A stretch of 64,000 bases of DNA from Paraspadella gotoi (GCA_051294375.1 CM119270.1:835238-899237); one strand, 5' to 3'; shown: positions 45,978 to 58,188, counted from the stretch's first letter. Translations and numbers: made by a program. Notes: generated by a model not told the origin, from the letters alone.

Positions 45978-46740
45978 AGATATAATTTTACTTAGAAATA
46001 TTTTTTATTAAATATAACATAATTACTATATATATAAAAGTGTTGAGAATAGTAAAAGAGTATAATAATGTTCTATGAAGTATTTATCGCGTTAGGCCAT
46101 ATAGTCACGGCACGGGTGTAGCTAGAAGGATAGCATACAATATTTTTTAGTTATTGTAGTAAGGTATAAAGGTAGATAAATTTATGATCTATGAGTTAAA
46201 ATATGTCGTATGAATGAGTGAATAGAAAAGAAAACATGGTAAAGACGAGCTAAGATATTATTATTTAAATTAGAACGCTCCTTGATTAGGCTATTGTGTT
46301 ATAACAGAGCTGATAACATTAAGGTGAACGTGGAGCAGAAGTGGATAGATAATAAACTTAATGATTATGTAGCTCGCTAAATATATAGCTTATTATTTTT
46401 TATTAATAGAGTAATAATATTTGATATTATAAAATTAATATTCATATAATTATCATACATTAAAACCTATTAATGATAAATTAGATTATATATCTCCTCA
46501 CTTATTGTCTATTAAGATAACTTATACAAAATTCGTACTTAAATATTGCAATAAAAAATTAGTTCATTTTATTTTTATTTTATAATATAAGATTTTAAAT
46601 GGGTCCCGATAGTTATAAGATTTCTCAATTCTATGAAATCTAAAATATTAATCCATTTTTTATATCTAAGTATCTCCTTATTGAAAAAAAATTAAAGACC
46701 TTTAGTTTTCTTATTATGTATAATAAAAAAAAAGATTGTG
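45760..46740. other. AT-rich stretch, nothing recognised
   Basis: About 1 kb of strongly AT-rich DNA with no tandem repeat, no matching copy and no open frame of interest beyond the tail of the preceding one. Confidence 0.6.
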
Positions 46741-46743
46741 ACC

Positions 46744-46882
46744 AACCCAGTGGGTTCATAAAAAGGCCCGACATCTCTCCATTGTGGAGAGGAACGGTCC
46801 GCACAAGGAGCGGAAAAGAGGTCTGCTCCTAGTGAGGCGTTGACAAGTCTTCGGTGTCCCAGCCTCCGTTCACGGACCTGGG
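46744..46882. other. Run of four hairpins at the start of a GC-rich island
   Basis: AACCC-AGT-GGGTT (46744-46756); CTCTCCA-TTG-TGGAGAG (46775-46791); TCCGC-7-GCGGA (46798-46814); and CCCAG, CC, TCCG-TTCA-CGGA, C, CTGGG (46858-46882). They start right after an A-rich run at the end of a long AT-rich stretch. This density of local pairing suggests a structured RNA, for example a mobile-element UTR. No family recognised. Confidence 0.4.
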
Positions 46883-47489
46883 AAGAACAGATTTATCCGG
46901 ATTGTGAGCCCGTGTGTGCATACGACTTTTCAGTGTGTACTGTCGTGAATAGACATCAGCGAAAGATTACGTATTCCAAGGATATAAATTTCGTGACGTC
47001 CATTCCTTAATAAAAAGCAATAATGCTTGCCCCTGCCCGGACTCCGTGTGATTAGGACGCACTACCATGCCGGGGCGTTTTATATAGCACCTTCTTCTGT
47101 GAGCACGCTGCCGAGCCCCGCCGCCGCGCTTACTTATACTCAATTCGGCCGACACATTGTCCTGGCGCTCGCTCTCATCAACTTTCCAAGGCGCCGTTCA
47201 GTCTGCCTCCTATCATTATCGTACGACTTCTTCGTGTCCCTCCCGTATAGTTCTTGACGCATCGATAGTCCAAGGTAACCGCATGAACTAAGCCGTCGGC
47301 GATTGGACACTGCCCCGCTCTTTCGTTTAGCCGGAAATCTGCAGCTCGCCCGGTGGCTTGGCCCCCCGGGCATGATACCGGGGCCGTGCCGGCAGACACG
47401 CAGCCGCCGCAGCACAGGCGCGATAGGCGCATAGCTGAGATCCAGCAGAATATAAAAGAAGGAATGGATAATGAAACCGATATCTCCTA
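46883..47489. other. Remainder of the GC-rich island, with a strong hairpin
   Basis: Mixed to GC-rich single-copy DNA. At 47360-47385, GGCCCC(CC)GG pairs with CCGGGGCC around GCATGATA: eight pairs with a bulge. Frames of 60-80 codons on both strands carry no motif. ATATAAAA on the minus strand (about 47081-47088) looks like a TATA box, but nothing downstream supports it. Confidence 0.4.
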
Positions 47490-48640
47490 GGTTACTCGCT
47501 GAGGGCGAGGAAAAGATAGAAGGTGAGGAGAGGGAGAGAGAGGGGGAGGATGGAGGGAAGAAGGGCGAGGCAGAGAGGGGGAGGAGAGGGGAACTGAAAG
47601 CAGAGGGAGGAGTATTGGATAGGTAGGAAAGGAGTTTACGTGAACGGCAGGTGAAGGTAAAGGGACGCGAAACGTGTATAAGAGAGGAGAGGAGAGAAGA
47701 GAGAGAAAGGAAGTGTATGTTCACTCACATAACTAGCGCATGTACAATATTGCGAAAAGATAATAGAGATGTGGTGTGGCGGACTGGGGTGGGGGAGAGA
47801 AAGATGGAGACAAACGGTCTCACGCAAACAGAAGGAATGTGGACACGATTGAAACAGTCACTTAAGAGGAACGAGAGGACGTGACGCAGAGAGAGGGAGA
47901 GAGAGAGAGAGAGAGAGAGAGATCGAGAGATGAGCGGAGAAGATAGATGAGACGTCAGACATAGCGCTGGAAATTGGGAAAGCGAGAGGCTCGAAGTCCT
48001 GGCATTTGAAAAGAGTTTTTTTTCTCCGTGTTCTTCGCGATGAACAGTATCTAAGGGTCGGTCAGAGAGGAGACGTGGAGAAGACGAGCAGAGAGGATGT
48101 AGGGATACGTCAGACGCATCAATGCAGAAGAGAGAGGTAGAGGAGAGAGCAGATAGAATTCTTTCTGAGGTACCCTTGACGTTTTTCCAGCGAGTGGGAA
48201 TTTCAGCTAGAATAAAGCATGTGACATGGCTGACGTTCAGCGGTGATGTCGTGGTGCGCACTCAGAGCAAGTGATGCATACATACCCGGCTTTTTTTGAA
48301 TTCCTTTGGTCTCTGCTCTCATGGCCTCTCTCCTCTCTCTGCACCTCTCTCCTCTCTCACTCTCCCTCGGGCTCCTCTCTCTCTCTTTTCACTCATCGCC
48401 TTCTCTCTCGTCTCTCCTCATCTCCGCTCGTTTCTTTCTTCAATGTCTGGAAATTCTTTGTTTCAAAATATGCTTTGTAGTTTTTTATATTTCACATTGC
48501 TTTCAAGAAAAGAAGATGAACAACTGGAAAAAAATTACACCCTCTCTTCTCACGCCCCCTCGATTCTATCGCCCCGCCTCGCGCTTTCTTTCAATTTGTT
48601 TTTGACGAGCAGGGAAAGGGGCTGAGATTAGCGATGTCGC
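47490..48640. repeat. Long repeat copy 1 (pairs with 58330-59110)
   Basis: Shared order: a GGGGAG-rich part, GTGAAGGTAAAGG, CGAAACG, GGGGGAGAGAAAGATGGAGA, a GA tract (about 47888-47925), TTGAAAAGAG, TGACGTTTTTCC/ATTCCTTT, a CT tract, and AGAAGATGAACAACTGG with AAAATTACA. Copy 1 has extra material between landmarks. No gene. Confidence 0.75.
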
Positions 48641-48647
48641 ACATCTG

Positions 48648-48672
48648 NNNNNNNNNNNNNNNNNNNNNNNNN
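48648..48672. other. Assembly gap, 25 N
   Basis: Fixed 25-N gap after CGCACATCTG. Confidence 0.99.
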
Positions 48673-49094
48673 CCAACCTCGAAAGACAGATGGAATCAGA
48701 TGGAATCAGATGGAATCGAAGATTAAGATTTCATCCGAGTAATTATGAAGAATGGCACCGCCGCTAACTGGCCACGTGGGTCTAATACGCTCTGTCTCTG
48801 TCTCTCTTTGTGCCTCTCTCTCTCTCTGTCTCTCTTACTCTTTCACTCTCTCTTACTCTCTCTCTCTCTCTATTTCCCAATTCGCAGGAACTCTAACTTA
48901 GTCTCAGCTTCTTCAATCCATTTGGTCAAAGTCTATCATTAATAATGATTCATTATTCTTTCAATTTTCTTCACGTTTAACTTTTCTGCTCTCAAATTAA
49001 TTGCCGAATTTTTATAAAATTTATGTCAAAATTTTCTTGTTTTAATAAACCGAAGAATACAGGGTGATTTTTAAAAGCAGATATCGAGTGACAT
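48673..49094. other. Stretch with a CT tract, no gene
   Basis: Three direct copies of AGATGGAATC at about 48690-48715, a CT/TCTCTG tract at 48788-48880, then AT-rich DNA. ACAGGGTGATTTTTAAAAGC at 49059 resembles the ends of many insect transposons. No partner end was found. Confidence 0.4.
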
Positions 49095-49159
49095 GACTGC
49101 ACACTGCACAGTGCACAATGACATGACTGTAAGTCGGGAAAAAAATACTTTAAAAATTA

Positions 49160-49295
49160 ATTTAAAATTAATTTTCGACAGTGAATTTCATATTAATAAA
49201 AATTAAATTAAAATTAATTTTCGACAGTGAATTTCATATTAATAAAAATTAAATTAAAATTAATTTTCGACAGTGAATTTCATATTAATAAAAAC
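49160..49295. repeat. About 55-bp tandem repeat (CGACAGTGAATTTC)
   Basis: Three units of AATTTTCGACAGTGAATTTC followed by ATATTAATAAAAATTAAATT-type sequence. The opposite arm (63665-63735) has about two units. Confidence 0.88.
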
Positions 49296-49548
49296 GAAAA
49301 GCAATGACGACGAAAACGGCGATGATTATGACGTTACGGACAACGACGATGACAATAACGACGACAATGACTAAAGTGTAAACGAAGATAATGACAAAGA
49401 GGAAGACAAAGATAATGACAAAGATGACTAAATTTAACTGCGACAATAACAATGAAACCAAAAAAAAATATTACGAAAAGAAAATAAAAACGTCGAATAT
49501 GATTATTTCGGATGAAAAATGGGAAAAGAGGAAATGAAAAAAACGGCC

Positions 49549-49684
49549 GACGACGACGACGACGACGATGATGACGACGACGACGATGATGACGACGACG
49601 AAGACGAAGAGGAAGGCGACGATGATGACGACGACGAAGAGGAAGGCGACGATGATGACGACGACGACGACGACGACGACCACG
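49549..49684. repeat. (GAC/GAT)n trinucleotide array
   Basis: Mixed GAC and GAT triplets, interrupted twice by GAAGAGGAAGGC. They read as an Asp/Glu run in one frame (49519-49740). The opposite arm has a much shorter version (about 63198-63243). The frame is not conserved in the other arm, so it is probably not protein-coding. Confidence 0.9.
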
Positions 49685-49775
49685 AGGACACGGAATACAT
49701 TCAAACTGCCTTCATTTGGGGAAAACGGTCGAGGAAATAAACGAAAGTCTAAACCGGAAGTAGGTGGCGTTGGGG

Positions 49776-49829
49776 ACGTGCTACGTGCTGCGTGCTACGT
49801 GTTTCGTGCTACGTGCTGCGTTGCGTGTG
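49776..49829. repeat. ACGTGCTGCGTGCT short tandem repeat
   Basis: Repeated CTACGTGCTGCGTG phrases, about five units of roughly 10 bp. Confidence 0.85.
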
Positions 49830-50035
49830 ACGTCGTGTGAGTTCACGAGAGCGCGCTGATGTACGAGGACAGGATTGAAGATTGTGTTACTGTGATATTA
49901 ATTAAGAGTTTGAGTAGTTAGAAAATCTTGTTCAAAATAAGTCTAAATATTAACTGTTAAAGAAATCCAGCGGTTTTTTTTTCCTCTACCCACCACTGTG
50001 TACTGACCAAATATCTCATGCCTTTCACTTAATCC

Positions 50036-50036
<1 letters not shown>

Positions 50037-50070
<34 letters not shown>
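50037..50070. repeat. (AAT)n microsatellite
   Basis: Eleven AAT units. The matching position of the other inverted arm lacks the array. Confidence 0.95.
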
Positions 50071-53000
50071 CTTCTCGCACCACACCTGGCCTCCTCATGG
50101 GGTGGTCATTGTGGATCTCATCTTCCCTCACTCCTCACAGAGGCCCGGAGCGCTTTCGGCTCTCACAGAACCACAAGTTTCTACTCACGGCATTGTAAAC
50201 GTGGCGTACGTCACCCTTCTACCGTCTGGGGAAAAAAGTTCGGGCAACTCCGAGCCGGCCAAGACTGAACAGCCGGGCTTAAGCCGACACCAAGAATTCG
50301 GTTCCGCTAGGCTCAGAGAACGAAAACGGTGCGGCAGCAATCTGCAAGCAGACGTGTCGAGGATTCGACGGAAAATTCTGCTGATGCCAATGGAACGCCA
50401 GCAAAGCAGGGAGAGTGCCTTATTCTCATCATGTCTCTCTTCTTCTTCGTAAATTCAACGGATGAAGGGGGATAAAGGCAGCAGATTTGGCAGAGCATGC
50501 CTGCAGAGGCCGACGAGGCACAATTCGTGTCAACAGAGACACAGTTGAATCTCTCTTTCTGATCGAAAGCAGCAGCACGGCAAGATAGAGGTCTCCCAGT
50601 CATGTGGAAAGGAATTACGTAACCGACGACTGTCTTTATCGTCCGGATCGTGGAGAAAGCCAGACGGAGCAGGCGGGCGCAGCGAAATATGACCGACTAC
50701 CCTTTTTCCCTGGACCTGGGCTGGAGGTTGCAAGAGTAGTGCCCGATAAAAGGATTGATATTGAACTCATTAAAGTTTAAATAGACTTTAACATAGATCA
50801 TTGACATATCAGCGATTGATAACTGATAATAATCATATTAATATTTTTTAATGTGTATTATATAAGTAGGTATGGGCATGTTTTAAAACGCACATAAATG
50901 TGTTTTAAATGTGTGACAGCCCGGTATCGTAATGTGAAACGTATGTAAGTGATGTAAATTTTTGAGTAGATAATAATATGGTTGTATTTAATTATGTGTA
51001 AGTAATATGTGGCGTTGAAGGAATGAAAACAGTTTTGGTTGGAATTTTTGGTACAAATTATATTGTTAAGGCTAACTTCATCAGTTGTGAAGTTGTAGGT
51101 TTAAGAACATTAGATTATTAAAGATAAAATAAATTGTTATTTTATATAAAGTTTATGAGATAGTAATTTATGAACTCTAGTTTTTGCTGTGAAATATAAT
51201 GTTACTATCTTTTTATAAATATATATTCTTGTTTATGGATTACAAAATTTTTTTGAAAATGAATATGATTTTGGTTGCCTAGCATTGATATATATATTAA
51301 GCTCCAGGGTTATGACTAATGATAATATCTCTGGTTGAAAGAAAGTGGATAAATGCTTGGGTTAAGGTATCTATGGACAATTGAAATTTTATATTTTTAT
51401 TATCACCTATGAGAAAAAAGGAAAAATAATAAGCATATTTTGAATCCAACGCGTAATGGAATTACAAAGTGTGTGAAACTGTGAAAGTGTGCTGTTCGAT
51501 TTAAATTACTTAGAGAGATAAAGAATGGAGTATAGTTTTATAGTATATATTGGTGAATAACATGATTTGGGCAAGCTTTTTATAGATAAAAATGTGATTT
51601 TTGGAAGATGGATGAAAGGGTAACACGATGACTACATTTGAAATAATATACAAATAAACTAAAAACAATTATATCTTAATATTTGATGACATGTTTATAT
51701 AAAGGTTAACATGAAGTTGAGTGAGTTGCAATTATATTAATTAACTGTCTATTACTTGAATCTAATTAATAGATATGCTGTAACGCTTTGATTATATTGA
51801 ATGCCACTCCATCAATGTTTAAGTTAGGTATAGATATTATTTAATGATGATTAGTATAAAAATGTATAATGCTACTTATTAAAATAAACCTAATAACATA
51901 ATAAAAGCTTGGATACCTAACATTTATTAACTTAGATTTTTATACTAGTCCAATTATGTTATATGAAAGTAAGGATCATATTATGGGGAATATGGGTACT
52001 AGCAAACAAATATGAGCAGAACTATATATTTGATGAGTTTTCAACTTTGAGCTGGTTGTATTAAGACACATTGTCGATCCCCGACCTTTTGGTTTCTGAA
52101 ACTTCAAGAGGGACTTGTTTTCAAAACTATTCAACAATTCCTTACGGCTCAAAGGTCGATGAATTGGACCTTTGAGTACTCTGTTGATTGGTGAGAAAGA
52201 ATAAGAGTCAGCAATACAGGGATGTGTGTAAGAGGATAATTGGTGGCCTGTAAATTTGAGAAGTTTGGGCAGAGTCTGAATGGGAGGATCTGAAAAAGAA
52301 CTTAAGGTTTTAGACCTCTTAAGGCTGATAAAATTGGAAATTCAAATTTATTTGGTAAATTATCACAGATATTTTGGACTGACTGTTTGATAACCAGATG
52401 AAAGATGACAACATACTGTCCATACGCATTCCTTCACACAATACACAACCGTCATTGTGGTCTCTGACCTTATACCGTAACCCATAGACAATTGGATATA
52501 GATGGTTTTTACAAATTTCATTCGTTGGAAGATTTGCGTAGGAATTAACAGTAAAAATTGCAGAAGAAGCTGGTCATGCCATTAAGTCAGATGGCCAATT
52601 CGAGTACCGCGCTTCTAATAAGGCAATGAGGAGAAGAAAAGACTAGCCATCGCATTATTGATATTTTTACTGAGTGATGAAAACCGACACGTCTTTATAT
52701 GCGCCCCATTGGAGTTGTTTCTCCTTGTTGAAGACACATTTTTGTCACTAACTTTCTGGTCGGCAGTCTTTGTACATGTCTGTATGGACAGCCATATAGT
52801 TTGCATACTGGGTTAGTATGGACATTGTAGTGAGCGAGCTGCTACAGCTATAGCTTTTATATCAAGATTTGATATCACTCTCCTGCGTTTTATCCGCGCT
52901 TTTTTCAATGCAGGCTGACCAACCTAACTCGTCAGTTGCACTCATACGATGCGTCCGGACAAGTTCGCCAATCGACGGGAATGTCTTCTGGACTCACCTC

Positions 53001-53742
53001 GTCTTTTATAACTTCACATGGTGATATTGTCCACCCTTAAGTCTCTTCTCAAGTGACAAAAAGGAGCCAGCATGAAACCTATAACTTTGAGGGAGGAAAA
53101 AAGCGGGCCCTTGGCTAAAACTTAGAAAATAAAGAAATAAGTTCATCTCCACCCTGAAGAGAAAATCTGTTTGGGAAACAAAGCCAATCAACGTACTCAC
53201 TAATTACTGGGCAAGATCAACAATGTAGTAACGCATGTTGGGTGATCTTACCACCCACTGTTCCCAGATGGATAAAAAACGGGCGTCTAACTATAGACGT
53301 AAATTCTCAATGAGCATAATATATGTAAACGTATGAAAATGCAGCCCTTGCTCATGTACGTTGCACGACAGCAAGCAGATGGATGCGGCATTGCAACCCT
53401 GTTTGCTGTGACTTATTAACATTTCTATAAACGGACTAGAGTCCCGCATAGAAAAAGGGAAGTAAACGAATACGTAATTCTGATTCTGAAAATGGATCTT
53501 TGATGTCTGATTCTGATGATGTTATGAAAACGAAAGAGCCTACAAATTGTGCTTCTTGCTGAATGAATTACTACTACGTTCCGCGGTATTTCTTGTCTTG
53601 GAGAATAAATGATGAGCTACAAGGGCATGTCATCCCTGAACTCCAGACCCATATCTGGCCAAACTAAAGGCTTTTACAGTCCGACTTCTCCCTCCATAGT
53701 AAAATGGAGGAAATGGGTTGTACTCGGACGCCGTCTACAGTA

Positions 53743-53820
53743 CCTGATAAAAATGAGAGTCTTTGCCTTAGACTCAAACAGATCTTATCATTGTTAAGAC
53801 ATCTTAACGTGTTCAAATAA
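53743..53820 (+). pseudogene. Possible coding remnant in the second element
   Basis: Twenty-five codons to a TAA stop, beginning P-D-K-N-E-S-L, aligning with 32837-32890. Just upstream, in another frame, I-V-K-W-R-K-W resembles I-V-K-W-S in the first copy (about 32797). The family is not identified. Confidence 0.3.
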
Positions 53821-54126
53821 CAACGTCCAAAACGTTCTATATAGAATTTTTGTGAAAGAATAAGCCGCCAGTCACCAGACACACTTGTAACTGTCGATAA
53901 GGATATACCTGATGAAATCGATCGATGAAAACTCATGAAAATTAATGAAATCACATTGCTCTGCCCTGCAGACACGTTTAAATTAATGGCGAAATAAATA
54001 TTATATACGCCTGGTATTAGTGGTAATACATAGAAGAATCAAGGATGCATCAGGCGAATGGTCACATTTGTATAACTATAATATCAGTTAAACCTTAAAG
54101 GGTTGTCCTCTAGCATGCTTCACTGT

Positions 54127-54180
54127 GGGCCCGCCCCAGATCCTCTGCCTATGATTTTGGGCCCGCCTTGCCAGATCCTC
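54127..54180. repeat. 32-bp direct duplication (GGGCCCGCC ... CAGATCCTC)
   Basis: GGGCCCGCCCCAGATCCTC at 54127 and GGGCCCGCCTTGCCAGATCC at 54159. It is specific to this element copy and is an unusually GC-rich patch for it. Confidence 0.75.
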
Positions 54181-56802
54181 AGGAGCAGGCAGCACCTGCA
54201 CCTGTTACATTCAGGAAGTGTGTGATTATTTTAGCAAGAGAATGTTGTCTGTTTTCATGTGGGAGTGCTTCTGCCAAAGAATAAGCACAAAGTTTCTTCT
54301 AAACTTCACTTCAAATCCCACTGGTAATTGTGGGATTGTGCAGTGGTTGGACGGAAAAATAATGTGAGACGGAAAACATTGTTTGTAAAGTTCTCAGTGA
54401 CTTGGGAGTGAAAAGTGAGATAAAGTGGATTGAAACATCTCACTCTGACAAAAAATGAAAATTTTTGGCGAGAGGGGTAGTGAGTGATTACATCATAGAT
54501 AAAATTTTTATGTCAATGTCAATTTTCATTTTACTTGATAATAACATAAGGCGACATTTCTTTGTTTTGTTTCATTCTTTAAGGAATCCCACAGCTCCAG
54601 GATCCAGACTAGTAAAAATGACAGACCGGAAAGCTTGCCCGCAAGATAGCGAGGACTAACAAGCTGCACAAAATGTGTGAAGCTAATGGCGCTTAAAATG
54701 GCGCCACAAAAGTTACTACCTTACTGACACAAGTATGTCGACACAAACAAGTTAGCAACTACCAACACAGTTTTGATGATAGAACTGGTTAAATTTGTTT
54801 GAAACTTACGAAATTTGCAATTCGTCCTCCATTAAACACACAAATAAAAATGGCTAGGTACAGGGATCCAGCTATGGTATCACGTATAAATGAAAGATTG
54901 CCACTGAATAATTTTATTTAACCTACAACACAAAGTTCGTCTCTCTTCCTAAAGTATCAATAAACTAGAGATATATTGTTTATGTATAATAGAGCATTCA
55001 ATTTTAAAATATTATATTTCCAAGTTTCTTAAAAGGTTATATGCGAGAATATTTTAAATATAAATACTCGTTTCAAAAGATGATAATTGTTGATCGTGTT
55101 TAATACTAAGTAAAATAAAATACTTTTAGATGAGAAAATTATACCTCAGCTGCTGATTTATGTGTATGTTGAAAGGCCTTGTATGTTATGAGTTGATACA
55201 AACTGGGTATTGTTTTCCCTCTTGCTAGATGTTCTTATAAATCTAACTTTTATTATATATAACTTAAGAGCAATGTTTCTAAAATGATAATGAAAACCCG
55301 TTTTGGCAAATATTAATTGAATATTCTTTAAAAAAAAAAATTTATATACTTAAATGGTTAAATGATACGAATACATACATATTTGTTTTTGCAATTGTTT
55401 GTTGTGGCTTTTTCTCCCTGTTATAAGCTAGGCAGCACGGGCCCTCACGTTGCTTTTGTGCATTAATAATACTCATTCAACAGGCCTTACACGTCGTTGT
55501 TGGCCTGTTCTTTTGTAAGAAAAGGTAGTGAAATAGTAAAACGAACCTAAAGTTTAAAATTTCCTTATGGAATGGATAAGAAATGCAGTTACATTTCTCA
55601 GGATAATATAAAATAACGAGATTTTTTATGCAATTTTTTTGGAAAAAGGGACAGGATGGAGTGTGACATGTTAAAATTTTGAAAAAAAAATGCTTGAATT
55701 TGCATTGTAACCAGAATCTTGCAAAATGATTATGAACTTGAAAACATTCAGCTCATAGTGAGAGACTGAACACATCTTAATACAGGCGGTAGTGGACCTC
55801 CTGTTGGACTATCATGTCAAAAGTAAAGTTACGAGAAAAGGTCACATTTAGACGATTGATCAAAGCGTTATTTATGTGACACTACATACATGGGAATGCA
55901 GAGTTAAATTTAATTTTAATAATGAAAATTAATTGGTTAGTGTCTATTTAATTCACAGTAAAAATAAAAGGCATTCCTATTTGTGATGAATGTCACTCAT
56001 ATTAGAGAACTCTTAGCAACAACGGAAAACAGTTAATCAAAATATGTCGATAATATTAATCAAATTACTTAAGTTATTATATTTGAAAACTTTTATTGAT
56101 AGTAATAATTCGACTCATTCAAGTAATCAACTACTTATTATATTTTATTGATATTGTAATTTGATCAATCATATGTCAATTCACTTAATTATTTCTTAAG
56201 GTTAAGGATAAGTCGGCGATACTCGACAACAAAGATTGCATCCCGATGTCCTAAATCTAGGTTGTCGGATTGATTAGAAGCCAAAAGTTTTTATTGAAAT
56301 TCGAGTTTATTAGACAGCTATTAAGTAGAGTCTAAAACGAATTTCAAGAATCCCAGTTTCAAAGCTAGACAATGGCGTTACGATATGTGCCGTCAGAAGT
56401 TAGGACGAGGTTGCCAGGAATATGGTAAACAGTTTTATTTTATAGTTTCACATTTTGGTTGCCAAATATTGGTTTTGATTGATTGTTTAATTGATACTGT
56501 AGTTTTGATTTTGAATTTCTGCAGAACCTGTTTTCCTTTATGACGCATTTATTTTTTAGTATCTATGACTACTTCTAGAGGCATTTATGCCGATTTGTTT
56601 TTAATGCCCAATGTTACTTAAGCGCGTTTACCTTTTACTTTACTAAACTCCTAAAACGTATTTTGCGCATAGCTTAACCTGTATGACGGTGTACACGCTT
56701 TTTTTGCTATTTGTTCTACAATTTGTTTTCTCTTGCCCTCATTTTGTTTTTAACTTTTGAATAATTAATAAATTCATTTAATTGATTTAGATTATATTTT
56801 TT

Positions 56803-56813
56803 AGGAAGGGCGG
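56803..56813 (+). other. Polypurine tract of the second element
   Basis: AGGAAGGGCGG directly precedes the TGTCA of its 3' LTR, equivalent to 35782-35790. Confidence 0.6.
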
Positions 56814-57095
56814 TGTCAAGAAATATTAAAGTATATTACAAAATCTGCGGTCTTAGTTTTACAATAACGCATTCGCCGAATTGTAAACAAATGCTTTTTG
56901 GTTTTCGATCGCTTTGTAATTCTTTCAGTCGTGATTTTGGCCAGGAGTAACCAATTTGTATTTCTCCTCCGTTTTATTTTCTTTTTGTTTTACCTTATTT
57001 AATATAACTATTAGTGAATACTCCAAATCCTCTAATTAATATATTAGCTAAATAGTATTGTGCAGTTTTACAGGAGTTAGTAAATAAAGACGACA
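56814..57095 (+). repeat. 3' LTR of the second element, about 282 bp
   Basis: Starts TGTCAAGAAATATTAAAG and ends near AAAGACGACA. The length and central features (CGGTCTTAGTTTTA, TTATTTTCTTTTTGTTTTAC, a TATT-rich part) match the LTR of the first element, but identity is low. The end is chosen by alignment length and the terminal ACA. A C-rich run follows immediately. Confidence 0.6.
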
Positions 57096-57255
57096 CCCCC
57101 TCCGCCCCCTCCCGCCCCCCCCCTTCCGCGCCCCCCGAACCATTTCCGGTCATTCAGCGTCTCTTCGCCACCAATCAGCATCTTTCTGTCCTTTTGGGCG
57201 CCATCTTTTTTTTTGAGAGAGAGAGAGAGAGAGGAGGCTGACGAGGCAAAGAGGG
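57096..57255. other. C-rich run and GA tract after the second element
   Basis: CCCCCTCCGCCCCCTCCCGC and further C runs to about 57137, then a short mixed segment and a GA tract up to the gap. Confidence 0.8.
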
Positions 57256-57280
57256 NNNNNNNNNNNNNNNNNNNNNNNNN
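57256..57280. other. Assembly gap, 25 N
   Basis: Fixed 25-N gap within GA-rich DNA. Confidence 0.99.
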
Positions 57281-57460
57281 AGATAGAGAGAGTGGGATGC
57301 AGGGAGGAGGAGGGAGAGAGAGAGGAGGAAAAAGAGGGAGAGAGACGTAGAGAGAGAGAAAAGAGAAAAAGAGAGAGAGAAAGAGGGAAGGAGAGAGAAG
57401 GAAGGTGAGAGAGTGATAGAGAGAGAGAGACAGAGACAGAGAGAGAAACAGTGCGATGAG
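57281..57460. repeat. (GA)n-rich tract
   Basis: Irregular GA repeat with AGGGAG and AAAGAG interruptions. The 250 bases after it (to 57711) hold a repeated AGTGGGCGTGGC phrase at 57553/57571 and nothing else recognisable. Confidence 0.85.
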
Positions 57461-57711
57461 GAAGAAAAACGAATAATTACTTTTTTTTTCTAGAATTTTT
57501 TTTTTTATAAATGAGAAGAAAGAGTTGAAGTCTACGCGACGCAGGTAAAAATGGGCGTGGCAATCGCAAAGTGGGCGTGGCTGGAGAAAAGAATAAAAAA
57601 CGAGAGAAAATAAAAAAATTGGAAAAATTCACGACGGAGGCAAAAAAATAAAAGGGAAACTAATAAAAAGAAAAGTTTGAGCAAACAATTCCGGATCTAC
57701 CTACGATCATT

Positions 57712-58188
57712 AGCGGTAAGCAGCTGATTAGATAATTAATTAATCAATCGAGTAATTTACTAATTATTAAATAATAATTAACAACAATCTCAAAAATGAC
57801 GACAACAACGACAACAACAACAACATTTTCTCGACCTCATCTTTGTCCGGACATCGATTCTCGAAGCTCATCTTTCGTCGCACGTACGAAAAACGTTTGC
57901 GCGGACGTCGGAAGCGTCAAGCGTGCGTACACGCGAATAGAAATGCGTACACGCGAAGGAAAGAAGGGGCCGAGGTGGGATTTGAACGTACTTTGGGCGT
58001 TTGACTATTTATTCCTCCGACCAAGTCTTCGCTGAAGTCTCCCTGGCTCTATCCCTTATCACTCTCCCTCTCTCTTTTATTCTGTCACTCGCTCTCTCTC
58101 TCTCTCTCTTCCTATTTATCTCTCCCTGTCCCTCTCTCTCCCTCTCTCCCTCTCTCTCTCTCTCTCTCACTCCCTCTCTCGACCCCGC
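57712..58188. repeat. Small inverted repeat, left arm
   Basis: The reverse complement matches 59820-60294: TAGCGGTAA, AATTAATTAA, GTCCGGACATCG, TTTTCGTCG-type, GAAGCGTCAAGC, GTACACG, GGTGGGATTTGAACGTAC, GGGCGTTTGACTATTTATTC, GACCAAGTCTTCGCTGAAG and GACCCCGC. The arms end at the same CCCCGC / GCGGGG point. Confidence 0.92.
57969..58049 (-). other. tRNA-like segment with pol III B box, left arm
   Basis: On the minus strand it runs from GAGCC to CTCGGC and contains GTTCAAATCC (positions 57978-57987), a good B box. About 30 bases upstream, TTGGTCGGAGG loosely resembles an A box. A full cloverleaf does not form, so it may be a tRNA pseudogene or the head of a SINE. Confidence 0.4.

Larger units (their letters stand above)
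49095..50030. repeat. Large inverted duplication, left arm
   Basis: The reverse complement of this arm matches 62635-63815. Strong landmarks include CAATGACATGACTG/TAAGTCG, AATTTTCGACAGTGAATTTC (three tandem copies here), GTAAACGAAGATAAT, AAAACGGTCGAGGAAATAA, ACGTGCTA and TTTCTTTAACAGTTAATATT. The arms are noisily diverged and differ in repeat length. Confidence 0.88.
50140..57095 (+). mobile_element. Second LTR-element copy, 5'-truncated and diverged
   Basis: Collinear in blocks with 29745-36079 of the first element, ending in a purine run and a 3' LTR. No 5' LTR, primer-binding site or leader is present: the match begins near 50140, just inside the left inverted arm. Divergence from the first element is much larger than between its own two LTRs, so this is an older or different subfamily member. 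Frames are all short. A coding remnant lies at 53743. Confidence 0.75.

Noticed and set aside
47079-47092. TATA-box promoter on the minus strand
   Set aside because: ATATAAAA is present, but there is no initiator, downstream element or credible gene on that strand.
49519-49740. Acidic protein with a long Asp run
   Set aside because: It is the GAC/GAT array in one frame. The inverted copy does not keep the frame or the length.
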